A DNA stretch of 8,270 nucleotides from JBFWWW01 sp050245975 (lineage in GTDB: Bacteria > Pseudomonadota > Alphaproteobacteria > Rhizobiales > Hyphomicrobiaceae). The stretch is from contig JBFWWW010000180.1 of NCBI GenBank assembly GCA_050245975.1, forward strand, positions 1 through 8,270, read 5' to 3'. Under the pieces are notes generated by a model, which was not told the origin of the DNA, made no database searches, and saw only the letters and a program-made list of their open reading frames with translations. This document shows, one piece after another, positions 1 to 6,031 of the stretch (its first letter is position 1; each line of letters opens with the position of its first letter). The translations under genes were made by a program, and so were the position numbers.

Positions 1-502
1 CGGGCGCCCCCGCCGGTCCCACTGAAAACTCCTGCGGCCTCAGGTGGCGCGCGAGCTTGTCCAGCACACCGTTCACGACTTTCGGCTCGTCGCCGTCGAA
101 GAAGGCGTGCGCCACATCGACATATTCGGTGATCACCACCCGCGCCGGAACATCCGGACACGCCAGAAGCTCGAGCACGGCCGCGCGCAGAATGGCGCGG
201 AGGATGGAATCGATGCGCACGAGGCGCCAGCCGGTCGCGAGCTGGCGATCGATCAGCGGATCCAGTTCGCGCTGCCGCTCGACGACACCTTTGAGCACGG
301 TGCCGAAGTGGTTGGTGTCCGCCCCCGCGACCGTCTTGTCCTCCGCATCCGGCGCAAAGCGGTGGGTCGCAAACTCATCGATCACGGCGTTGAGGTCGGT
401 GCCTGCCATGTCCATCTGATACAGCGCCTGCACGCACGCGAGGCGGGCCCGGGCCCTCGGCGCGCGCGCACCCTTGGCGAGTTTTGAGCCGGCGGCTTTC
501 AT
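1..502 (-). CDS. nusB: Transcription antitermination factor NusB (3' end cut off by window edge)
   Basis: NusB binds the boxA RNA element with NusE (ribosomal protein S10) and supports processive antitermination, chiefly on rRNA operons. Reading leftwards from the ATG at 502-500, the frame stays open for 167 codons to the window edge. The visible protein has the family hallmarks: a basic N-terminus (RARARLACVQALYQMDM, about residues 17-32) that contributes to boxA binding, the helix with RIDSILRAILRAAVLEL (about 97-112), and the C-terminal block ITEYVDVAHAF followed by KVVNGVLDKLARHL (about 125-153). Conserved sequence ends near residue 158, so probably only a short tail is missing. The start is fixed by an ATGA overlap with the ribH stop (501-499), which suggests translational coupling; no strong Shine-Dalgarno is seen. 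Linkage to ribH is usual in Proteobacteria. The identification is based on family resemblance and is firm. Confidence 0.93.
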   Translation of the reverse strand, partial: MKAAGSKLAKGARAPRARARLACVQALYQMDMAGTDLNAVIDEFATHRFAPDAEDKTVAGADTNHFGTVLKGVVERQRELDPLIDRQLATGWRLVRIDSILRAILRAAVLELLACPDVPARVVITEYVDVAHAFFDGDEPKVVNGVLDKLARHLRPQEFSVGPAGAP

Positions 503-996
503 GCTGGCCGGCGCACGAACTGCTTCTTGAGCGCGATGAGGCGCAAACAGGCCCGAGCGGCATCTGCGCCCTTGCCCTCGCGCCCGCCGCGCGCACGGGC
601 GAACGCCTGGGCCTCGCTCTCGACGGTCAGGATTGCGTTGCCGACCGGGATGTTGTGGCGGATGGCGACCTCCATCAGCCAGTGATTGGCATTGTCGCAG
701 ACGGTATCGTAGTGGCTCGTCTCACCACGAATGACCGTACCCAGCGCGATGCAGCCGTCGAAGTCACGGCGGGGGATGGCACCCGCGGCCGCCGCGGCCG
801 CCAGCGCCTGGGGAATTTCCAGCGCACCCGGAACGGCGATGCGCTCGAACGAAGCGCCGGCATGTTCCAGTTCCGCAAGCGCGCCTGCCGCCAGGACATC
901 GGCGATCGCGGTGTAAAAGCGCGCCTCGATGATGAGGATGCGGCTCCCCGCCGCCTCGCTCCGACCGCTACTGTCGTGTTGCGCCTTGCCCGCCAT
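499..996 (-). CDS. ribH: 6,7-dimethyl-8-ribityllumazine synthase
   Basis: This enzyme condenses 5-amino-6-ribitylaminouracil (from RibD plus a phosphatase) with 3,4-dihydroxy-2-butanone 4-phosphate (from RibB) to give 6,7-dimethyl-8-ribityllumazine, the penultimate step of riboflavin synthesis. The protein is 165 aa, normal for the family. Visible landmarks are EARFY (24-28), whose aromatic residues pack on the substrate, PGALEIP (56-62), and the phosphate-binding and catalytic loop GTVIRGETSHYDTV (86-99), in which His95 corresponds to the general acid/base histidine. The C-terminal helix contains GKGADAARACLRLIALKKQF (141-160). The first ~18 residues are a poorly conserved tail. The ATG at 996-994 lies 3 nt after the ribB stop, with a modest AGGA 11 nt upstream inside ribB. 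Its stop overlaps the nusB start. Whether it forms a 60-mer or a smaller oligomer cannot be told from the sequence. Confidence 0.96.
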   Translation of the reverse strand: MAGKAQHDSSGRSEAAGSRILIIEARFYTAIADVLAAGALAELEHAGASFERIAVPGALEIPQALAAAAAAGAIPRRDFDGCIALGTVIRGETSHYDTVCDNANHWLMEVAIRHNIPVGNAILTVESEAQAFARARGGREGKGADAARACLRLIALKKQFVRRPA

Positions 997-999
997 GGT

Positions 1000-2151
1000 T
1001 CAGCCGATCCTGCGCTGGCCTATGATGCGCAGGCCGAACGCCTCCAGTCCGACATAGCGCGACGGCGGCGAGTTGGAGAGCAATGTCATGTCGGTGACGC
1101 CGAGGTCGCGCAGGATCTGCGACCCGACGCCGATCTCGACCATCCGCCGCTCCTGCGTGCCCTTGCGGGTCGCGCGCTTGCCGCGGCCGGTGATCCATTC
1201 CGAAAAGCCCTTCGGGCGCAGGTCACGGATGAGGACCAGCACGCCGCGTCCTTCCTGGGCGATGGCTTCCATCGACTTGCGGATGAGCGCACTCTCCCCG
1301 CCCTTCGCATCGATGCCGAGCAGATCGGCCGGCACATCGACCGCATGGACCCGCACGAGCACCGGGCCCGGACCCGAGACGTCGCCGCGCACGAGCGCCA
1401 GGTGCTCCACAGGCTCGACGGTCGTCTCATAGACATGCAGGTCGAATGTGCCGCCGAACGCGCTGTCGATGACGGAACTGGCGACGCGCCGGACGATGCG
1501 GTCATTCTGCAGGCGGTAGCCGATCAGGTCCTCGATCGTGCCGATCTTGAGGCCATGATGCTGCGCGAACGCGACGAGGTCCGGCATGCGGGCCATCGTC
1601 CCGTCGTCGTTCATGATCTCGCAGATGACGCCGGCCGGATAGAGGCCGGCCATGCGCGCGAGATCGACGGAGGCTTCCGTATGCCCGGCGCGGACCAGCA
1701 CGCCGCCCTCGCGGGCGATGAGCGGAAAGACGTGGCCCGGCGAGACGATGTCGGCATGGCCCTTGGTGGGGTCGATGGCGGTCGCGATGGTGCGCGCGCG
1801 GTCGTGCGCCGAAATGCCTGTGGCGATGCCTTCGCGCGCCTCGATGGAGACGGTGAAGGCGGTGCGGTTGCGCGCCTCGTTGTGGCGCGCCATGTACTCG
1901 AGGCGAAGCTGCTCGGCGCGCTGCGGCGTGATCGACAGGCAGATCAGGCCGCGGCCGTGCTTGGCCATGAAATTGATGACGTCGGGCGTCGCCATCTGCG
2001 CGGGAATGACGAGATCGCCCTCGTTCTCGCGGTCCTCCGCATCGACGAGGATGATCATGCGACCGTTGCGCAGATCCTCGATGATGTCGGCGATCGGGGA
2101 CAGGAATCCCTTCCCCTCCGCATAGGCCACGCGCTTCAAGCCGTCCTTCAC
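1000..2151 (-). CDS. ribB: 3,4-dihydroxy-2-butanone-4-phosphate synthase fused to a degenerate GTP cyclohydrolase II-like domain (RibBX type)
   Basis: The 383 aa protein has two parts. Residues ~15-210 are a complete DHBP synthase, which converts ribulose 5-phosphate to 3,4-dihydroxy-2-butanone 4-phosphate plus formate. The acidic metal/substrate loop DAEDRENEGDL (37-47), HGRGLICLSIT (65-75), PGHVFPL (139-145), the RAGHTEASVDL motif (154-164) and EIMNDDGTMAR (178-188) are all present. Residues ~215-383 align with RibA: RGDVSG (255-260), EGRGVLVLIRD (300-310) and GVGSQILRDLGV (341-352). However, the three zinc-ligand cysteines of GTP cyclohydrolase II are replaced; I read the aligned positions as Asp, Lys and Gly around 272-286. 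The RQEGRNIGL-type catalytic block is also gone, replaced by a basic stretch near 322-335. Such RibBX hybrids are known in Proteobacteria, and I infer no cyclohydrolase activity. I chose the GTG at 2151-2149 because it overlaps the ribE stop (GTGA), has AGGAG 8 nt upstream, and conserved sequence begins right after it. An upstream in-frame start would only add ~32 unconserved residues read out of frame through ribE. Databases often label such proteins ribBA. Confidence 0.93.
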   Translation of the reverse strand: MKDGLKRVAYAEGKGFLSPIADIIEDLRNGRMIILVDAEDRENEGDLVIPAQMATPDVINFMAKHGRGLICLSITPQRAEQLRLEYMARHNEARNRTAFTVSIEAREGIATGISAHDRARTIATAIDPTKGHADIVSPGHVFPLIAREGGVLVRAGHTEASVDLARMAGLYPAGVICEIMNDDGTMARMPDLVAFAQHHGLKIGTIEDLIGYRLQNDRIVRRVASSVIDSAFGGTFDLHVYETTVEPVEHLALVRGDVSGPGPVLVRVHAVDVPADLLGIDAKGGESALIRKSMEAIAQEGRGVLVLIRDLRPKGFSEWITGRGKRATRKGTQERRMVEIGVGSQILRDLGVTDMTLLSNSPPSRYVGLEAFGLRIIGQRRIG

Positions 2152-2750
2152 CTGCTGTGCTCCTGCGCCTCGATCAGGCGCGCGATGTAACGCGCGAACA
2201 GGTCGACCTCCAGGTTGACCCGATCGCCGGGGTTTTTGCGCCCCCATGTCGTCTCGGTCAAGGTATGGGGGATCAGATTGACGCCAAAACGGTTGCCGGC
2301 AACCTCGTTTATGGTCAACGAGGTGCCATCCAGGGCAATCGAGCCCTTGGGTGAGATGTAGCGCGCCAGTTCCACCGGCGCCGCGAAGGAAAAGCGGACC
2401 GACTGGCCGTCGGCCCGTCGATCGACGATGGAGGCCACGCCGTCGACGTGTCCTTGCACGATATGCCCGCCAAGTTCGTCTCCGGCCTTGAGAGGCCGTT
2501 CGAGATTGACGGCGCGGCCGACCGCCCAGTCACCGAGGGTCGTACGCGACAGCGTCTCGTTGGAAACATCGACGGAGAACACGGCGCCGCTGCCGGCCGC
2601 GGTGAGCCGCGTCACGGTGAGGCAGCAGCCGTCGCAGGCGATCGATGCGCCAATGGCGATCGACCCGGCCGGGTATGACGTACGGATGTCGAAGCGGCCG
2701 GCCTCTGCCGCTGCAACCGTTCCGATGTCCGTGATGATGCCCGTGAACAT
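2148..2750 (-). CDS. ribE: Riboflavin synthase (alpha chain)
   Basis: Riboflavin synthase dismutates two 6,7-dimethyl-8-ribityllumazine molecules into riboflavin and 5-amino-6-ribitylaminouracil, the last step of the pathway. The 200 aa length is typical. Two tandem, internally similar barrel domains are visible. Domain 1 (1-~90) starts with the invariant MFTGI and contains DGCCLTVT (40-47) and NETLSRTTLG (64-73). Domain 2 (~95-190) contains GGHIVQGHVDG (94-104), KGSIALDGTSLTINEV (135-150) and IPHTLTETTWG (160-170). The conserved MFTGI fixes the ATG at 2750-2748. An in-frame ATG at 2819 would add 23 arginine-rich, unconserved residues and is rejected. The Shine-Dalgarno before 2750 is weak. 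The stop TGA (2150-2148) overlaps the ribB GTG, pointing to coupled translation. This gene is called ribC in E. coli naming. Confidence 0.96.
   Translation of the reverse strand: MFTGIITDIGTVAAAEAGRFDIRTSYPAGSIAIGASIACDGCCLTVTRLTAAGSGAVFSVDVSNETLSRTTLGDWAVGRAVNLERPLKAGDELGGHIVQGHVDGVASIVDRRADGQSVRFSFAAPVELARYISPKGSIALDGTSLTINEVAGNRFGVNLIPHTLTETTWGRKNPGDRVNLEVDLFARYIARLIEAQEHSR
2160..2164 (-). promoter_or_regulatory. Ribosome binding site deciding the GTG start of ribB
   Basis: On the minus strand AGGAG lies 8 nt before the GTG at 2151, inside the last codons of ribE. It is the clearest Shine-Dalgarno in the ribE-ribB-ribH-nusB run and supports the GTG start over any upstream codon. Confidence 0.7.
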
Positions 2751-2799
2751 GAATTTGCCGATGCCTGACCGCTGCCGCGTCCCGATCCGCAGGGTATCA

Positions 2800-2832
2800 C
2801 AGCGGCGGCGCTCCCGCATGCCCGCGCCGCTG
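2800..2832 (-). other. Hairpin-forming inverted repeat in the ribD-ribE gap
   Basis: The 99 nt between the ribD stop (2850) and the ribE start (2750) contain perfect 8 nt inverted arms, CAGCGGCG at 2800-2807 and CGCCGCTG at 2825-2832, around a 17 nt loop. No T-run follows on the transcribed strand, so it is not a standard intrinsic terminator. The gap is long compared with the overlapping joints elsewhere in the cluster. I saw none of the conserved FMN-riboswitch elements. It could be an mRNA processing or stability element, or chance in GC-rich DNA. Confidence 0.35.
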
Positions 2833-2849
2833 ACCGTGATGCAGACAAG

Positions 2850-4016
2850 CTATGCGTCGCGCGCGCCCACGCGGGCCACGAGGGCGGTCGTCGCCGTATT
2901 CCGATAGACGCTGACGGAATCCGACCCGATCCCGGTCTGTTTGTGGACCGTCCACGCGCGCGCGTCTTCGAGGACGTCCAGACCGCGCGTGCCGAAGGGC
3001 AGCAAGCCCCCGGCATCCGCCCGGTCCGCCCCGCGAAACACCACCACCTCGTCGATGGCGCCGGCATCGAGGAAGGCGCTCCACAGACCTGGCCCACCTT
3101 CGAGGAGAATGCGGCGTATTCCAGAGCCGCGCAGCATCGCCAGAACAGCTGCGATCTTCGCCCCTCCACCGGCCTTCGCTTCAACCTCGCGAACCTCGAC
3201 GCCGTGCTCGCGGAGCATCCTGGCGCGCTCGGCGGGCGCCGGCGCGCCGGCGACGACCCAGACCGGCGTCTGTCGTGCGGTGGTGACCAGGCGGCTTTGC
3301 AGCGCGATGGAGAGCCGGGAATCGAGCACGACACGGACCGGCGAGCGTCCCGCCATGCCGGGCAGCCGGCACGTCAGATCGGGATCGTCCGCATCCACCG
3401 TACCGCGACCGACGACAATGGCGTCCGTGCGGGCACGCAGCAGATGTCCGGCTGCGCGCGCCTCCTCGCCGGTCACCCACAGCGGCTGGCCGCGGCCTGG
3501 GGCGATGCGCCCATCGGCCGATACGGCGATCTTGGCCTGCACGAAGGGGCGATCGAAACCGGAATTGCCGAGGATATGGCCCGCCGCGATCCACGCCGCC
3601 TCGGATTCGAGCACGTCGGCGACGACCTCCACGCCGGCGTCGCGCAGCATGGCGAAGCCGCGGCCCGATATGCGGGGATCCGGATCGGCACTGGCGCAGA
3701 CGAGGCGCCGGATGCCCGACGCGATGACGCTCTCCGAGCAGGTCGGCGAGCGGCCGGTATGGGCGCACGGCTCGAGCGTGACATACATGGTCGCACCGGC
3801 TGCACGGTCACCCGCGCGGGCCAGCGCCTCCGTCTCGGCGTGCGGCCGTCCGCCCGGTTGCGTCCAGCCGCGCGCGATGACCTCGCCCGTCGCCTCGTCG
3901 ACCACCAGCGCGCCCACCGAGGGATTGGGCGACGTCGTGCCCAGCCCGCGCTTGGCGAGCCTGAGCGCGAGGTGCATCATCGCGCGGTCCTGGGTGTTGC
4001 GGTCGAGACGAGACAT
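2850..4016 (-). CDS. ribD: Bifunctional pyrimidine deaminase/reductase RibD
   Basis: RibD carries out the second and third steps of riboflavin synthesis: deamination of 2,5-diamino-6-ribosylamino-4-pyrimidinone 5'-phosphate, then NADPH-dependent reduction of the ribosyl side chain to ribityl. The protein is 388 aa, close to the usual 360-390. The N-terminal deaminase (~10-145) has TSPNPSVGALVV (28-39), the zinc/proton-shuttle motif PHAETEA (58-64, His59 and Glu61) and LEPCAHTGRSPTC (81-93, Cys84 and Cys93 as zinc ligands). The C-terminal reductase (~155-370) has KIAVSADGRIA (162-172), TDAIVVGRGTVDADDPDLTCR (197-217), VVLDSRL (229-235) and LLEGGPGLWSAFL (304-316). All key residues look intact. 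The ATG at 4016-4014 is 6 nt after the nrdR stop, so the two genes are almost certainly cotranscribed; its Shine-Dalgarno is poor. A 99 nt gap follows before ribE. Confidence 0.96.
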   Translation of the reverse strand: MSRLDRNTQDRAMMHLALRLAKRGLGTTSPNPSVGALVVDEATGEVIARGWTQPGGRPHAETEALARAGDRAAGATMYVTLEPCAHTGRSPTCSESVIASGIRRLVCASADPDPRISGRGFAMLRDAGVEVVADVLESEAAWIAAGHILGNSGFDRPFVQAKIAVSADGRIAPGRGQPLWVTGEEARAAGHLLRARTDAIVVGRGTVDADDPDLTCRLPGMAGRSPVRVVLDSRLSIALQSRLVTTARQTPVWVVAGAPAPAERARMLREHGVEVREVEAKAGGGAKIAAVLAMLRGSGIRRILLEGGPGLWSAFLDAGAIDEVVVFRGADRADAGGLLPFGTRGLDVLEDARAWTVHKQTGIGSDSVSVYRNTATTALVARVGARDA

Positions 4017-4022
4017 GGCAAC

Positions 4023-4511
4023 TCAATGCTTCCGGTCAGCCGTCTCACCCGGCGGATGGCCCGGCGCAGCGATCTCGCCCAGCACCTCGTGGAAGTCGGC
4101 CGCCTCACGGAAATCGCGGTAGACCGAGGCGAAGCGCACGTAGGCAACCGGATCGAGCCCTTTCAGCGCTTCCATGACAAGCTCGCCAATGGCCGACGAG
4201 GGCACCTCGCCCTCGCCGAGGCTTTCGAGCTGGCGCACGATACCCGACACCAGCCGCTCGACCCGCTCGGGCTGGATCGGACGCTTGCGCAGCGCAACCT
4301 CGACCGAGCGGGAGAGCTTGTCGCGCTCGAAGGCGACGCGGCGGCCGGAGCGCTTGATGATCACCAGCTCGCGCAGCTGCACACGCTCGAATGTCGTGAA
4401 GCGACCGCCGCAGTCCTCACAGACGCGGCGGCGGCGGATGGCCTGGTTCTCCTCCGTCGGACGGCTGTCCTTGACCTGCGTATTCTCACAGCTGCAGTAG
4501 GGGCAGCGCAT
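4023..4511 (-). CDS. nrdR: Transcriptional repressor NrdR (ATP-cone, zinc ribbon)
   Basis: NrdR senses adenine nucleotides through an ATP-cone and represses ribonucleotide reductase genes by binding paired NrdR boxes. The 162 aa product has the two expected parts: a zinc ribbon with CPYC (Cys3, Cys6) and CEDC (Cys31, Cys34) flanking DSRPTEENQAIRRRR, then an ATP-cone domain (~47-137) containing IKRSGRRVAFERDKL, LRKRPIQPERVERL, EVPSSAIGELVMEAL and VAYVRFASVYRDF. Every family hallmark is intact. The ATG at 4511-4509 was chosen because MRCPYC is the universal NrdR N-terminus and GGAG lies 7 nt upstream; a start 27 nt further upstream is possible but unconserved. The C-terminal ~20 residues are variable. 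No NrdR box was recognised in this window, so its targets are presumably elsewhere. It sits 6 nt before ribD, a very common arrangement. Confidence 0.96.
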   Translation of the reverse strand: MRCPYCSCENTQVKDSRPTEENQAIRRRRVCEDCGGRFTTFERVQLRELVIIKRSGRRVAFERDKLSRSVEVALRKRPIQPERVERLVSGIVRQLESLGEGEVPSSAIGELVMEALKGLDPVAYVRFASVYRDFREAADFHEVLGEIAAPGHPPGETADRKH

Positions 4512-4518
4512 ATGCGTT

Positions 4519-4522
4519 CTCC
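4519..4522 (-). promoter_or_regulatory. Ribosome binding site of nrdR
   Basis: GGAG on the minus strand lies 7 nt before the ATG at 4511. It selects the conserved MRCPYC start over the upstream in-frame alternative near 4538. Confidence 0.65.
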
Positions 4523-4573
4523 ATTCGCGCCACGACACTCATGCGGGACGCGATGCGGCCAGAAGGAAGGACC

Positions 4574-4609
4574 GCCGGCCGCCGCGGGCATCGAGCCCGC
4601 CGGGCCGGC
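4574..4609 (-). terminator. GC-rich stem-loop between glyA and nrdR (possible terminator or attenuator)
   Basis: Starting 6 nt after the glyA stop codon, the minus strand can fold into a two-part stem. The outer arms are GCCGGCC at 4609-4603 and GGCCGGC at 4580-4574 (7 bp). The inner arms are GCGGGC and GCCCGC (6 bp, 4600-4595 with 4589-4584). A 2x3 internal loop separates them and a 5 nt loop TCGAT closes the hairpin. The bases after it are pyrimidine-rich (4570-4561 read CCTTCCTTCT) but there is no true U-tract. The stem is strong enough to act as an imperfect terminator, a partial barrier or a 3' stabiliser of the glyA message. Its activity is inferred from position and shape only. Confidence 0.45.
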
Positions 4610-4615
4610 GTGGCC

Positions 4616-5923
4616 TCAGGCATAGATCGGAAACTTGCCGCACAGGGCGATGGCGTCCGCCTTGACCTTGGCCTCGACCTTAGCATTGCCCTCCTCGCCG
4701 TTGGCGGCAAGGCCGTCCAGCACCTCGACAATCATGCGGCCGATCTGCTGAAACTCGGCGACGCCAAAGCCGCGCGTCGTGCCGGCCGGCGAGCCGAGGC
4801 GGACGCCGGAGGTGACCATTGGCTTCTCCGGATCGAAGGGCACCGTGTTCTTGTTGGTCGTGATGTTGGCGCGCCCGAGCGCCTTCTCGACCTTGTTGCC
4901 GGTGAGCTTCTTGGGACGAAGGTCCACCAGCAGCAGGTGCGTATCGGTGCCACCAGACACGAGATTGAACCCGCCGCTCACCAGCACCTCGCCGATCGCC
5001 TTGGCGTTCTCCACCACGTGGCGCGCGTAGGTCTTGAACTCGGGACGCAGCGCTTCGCCGAGGGCAACGGCCTTGGCAGCCACGACATGCATGAGCGGGC
5101 CGCCCTGCAGGCCCGGGAACACGGCCGAGTTGATCTTCTTCGCCAGCGCCTCGTCGTTGGTGAGGATCATGGCGCCGCGCGGACCGCGCAATGTCTTGTG
5201 CGTCGTCGTCGTAACGATGTGAGCATGCGGCACGGGGCTTGGATGCGCGCCGCCGGCCACGAGGCCTGCGAAGTGCGCCATGTCCACCATCAGGAACGCC
5301 CCGACCTCGTCGGCGATGCGGCGGAAGTGGGCGAAGTCGATGTGGCGCGGATAGGCGCTGCCACCCGCGATGATGACCTTCGGACGGTGCTGGCGCGCCA
5401 GTTCGGCGACGCTGTCCATGTCGATCCGGTGGTCCTGCTTGCGCACAGTGTAGGGCACGACCTTGAACCATTTGCCCGACACGTTGACGGGCGAGCCGTG
5501 CGTCAGGTGGCCGCCCTCCTGCAGGCTGAGGCCCATGAACGTATCGCCGGGCTGCATCATGGCCATGAACGCGGCCTGGTTCGCCGTGGCGCCGGAGTGG
5601 GACTGGACATTGGCGAAGCGGGAGCCGAACAGCTTCTTGGCGCGCTCGATGGCCAGCGTCTCGGCCTCGTCGACGTACTGGCAGCCGCCGTAGTAGCGAT
5701 TTCCGGGATAACCCTCGGCATATTTGTTGGTGAGAACGCTGCCGACCGCCTCCAGCACGGCGCGCGACACCATGTTCTCGGATGCGATCAGCTCGATCTC
5801 GTCCTGCTGGCGCTTCAATTCGCGCGAGACGCTGCCGAAGAGCTCCGGATCGGAATCAGCGAGCGACGTACCGAAGAAAGACGCTTGCGGCGCCGGTGCG
5901 CGCCCTGCGGCAGCAGTGGACAT
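4616..5923 (-). CDS. glyA: Serine hydroxymethyltransferase
   Basis: This PLP enzyme interconverts serine plus tetrahydrofolate with glycine plus 5,10-methylenetetrahydrofolate, supplying glycine and one-carbon units in the cytoplasm. The 435 aa length is normal for alphaproteobacterial GlyA. Visible hallmarks are QQDEIELIASENMVS (39-53), YAEGYPGNRYYGG (68-80), HSGATANQAAF (109-119), SLQEGGHLTHG (133-143), VDMAHFAGLVAGG (213-225), the PLP-lysine block TTTTHKTLRGPRG (238-250, Lys243) and VFPGLQGGPLMH in the second half. The C-terminal domain is complete and ends at residue 435. The first ~15 residues are an Ala/Pro-rich variable extension. The ATG at 5923-5921 has AAGGA 8 nt upstream. hemA lies 108 nt upstream, and its enzyme uses the glycine made here. 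A strong hairpin follows the stop. Confidence 0.97.
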   Translation of the reverse strand: MSTAAAGRAPAPQASFFGTSLADSDPELFGSVSRELKRQQDEIELIASENMVSRAVLEAVGSVLTNKYAEGYPGNRYYGGCQYVDEAETLAIERAKKLFGSRFANVQSHSGATANQAAFMAMMQPGDTFMGLSLQEGGHLTHGSPVNVSGKWFKVVPYTVRKQDHRIDMDSVAELARQHRPKVIIAGGSAYPRHIDFAHFRRIADEVGAFLMVDMAHFAGLVAGGAHPSPVPHAHIVTTTTHKTLRGPRGAMILTNDEALAKKINSAVFPGLQGGPLMHVVAAKAVALGEALRPEFKTYARHVVENAKAIGEVLVSGGFNLVSGGTDTHLLLVDLRPKKLTGNKVEKALGRANITTNKNTVPFDPEKPMVTSGVRLGSPAGTTRGFGVAEFQQIGRMIVEVLDGLAANGEEGNAKVEAKVKADAIALCGKFPIYA

Positions 5924-5931
5924 GGCGGTTT

Positions 5932-5936
5932 TCCTT
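5932..5936 (-). promoter_or_regulatory. Ribosome binding site of glyA
   Basis: AAGGA on the minus strand lies 8 nt before the ATG at 5923, a good match to the anti-Shine-Dalgarno sequence. It supports that start. Confidence 0.65.
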
Positions 5937-5945
5937 GCCGATTCG

Positions 5946-5975
5946 AGAGGCCGAAATTGACGGCCGCGGCCCTCT
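5946..5975 (-). other. Inverted repeat in the glyA leader
   Basis: In the glyA 5' region the minus strand carries AGAGG(G)CCG (5975-5967) and CGGCCTCT (5953-5946), which pair over 8 bp with one bulged G and a 13 nt loop. It ends about 22 nt before the glyA ATG, just upstream of the ribosome binding site. It matches no riboswitch class I know. It could affect translation or stability, bind a protein, or be a chance fold in GC-rich DNA. Confidence 0.3.
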
Positions 5976-6001
5976 TATCACGCCATTCGCCGGCGCAACA
6001 A
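5974..6001 (-). promoter_or_regulatory. Weak candidate promoter for glyA
   Basis: On the minus strand TTGTTG (6001-5996) is separated by 16 nt from GATAAG (5979-5974). These match TTGACA at 3 of 6 and TATAAT at 4 of 6 positions. The location, 50-80 nt before the glyA start, suits a promoter, but alphaproteobacterial promoters are hard to call by eye and read-through from hemA is equally possible. Confidence 0.3.
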
Positions 6002-6031
6002 GCCTGGGGCGCGGAAAGCCACAGATGACGG

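Noticed and set aside
484..2190. A 568-codon open frame on the plus strand opposite ribH and ribB
   Set aside because: It lies antisense to genes with complete conserved motifs. Its translation is rich in Arg, Asp, Ala and His with no family resemblance, as expected for mirror frames in GC-rich coding DNA.
2152..2247. An upstream ATG at 2247 extending ribB by 32 residues
   Set aside because: The added residues are Arg/Gly/Pro-rich, unconserved and read out of frame through the ribE 3' end. The GTG at 2151 has the GTGA overlap and a good ribosome binding site.
2751..2849. A possible FMN riboswitch in the ribD-ribE gap or elsewhere among the rib genes
   Set aside because: None of the conserved RFN-element blocks could be found on the transcribed strand, and the 99 nt gap is shorter than a usual FMN riboswitch with its expression platform.
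4486..4545. A small upstream frame overlapping the nrdR start (starts near 4541 and 4523 on the minus strand)
   Set aside because: It runs out of frame into nrdR and shows no conserved features; the GGAG serves the nrdR ATG.
2943..4625. A 560-codon open frame on the plus strand opposite ribD and nrdR
   Set aside because: It is antisense to two clearly real genes, its composition is that of a GC-biased shadow, and no domain or start signal is recognisable.
4541..6028. A 495-codon open frame on the plus strand opposite glyA
   Set aside because: It mirrors glyA and runs out into its leader. No motif is recognised, and the minus-strand gene accounts for the codon pattern.
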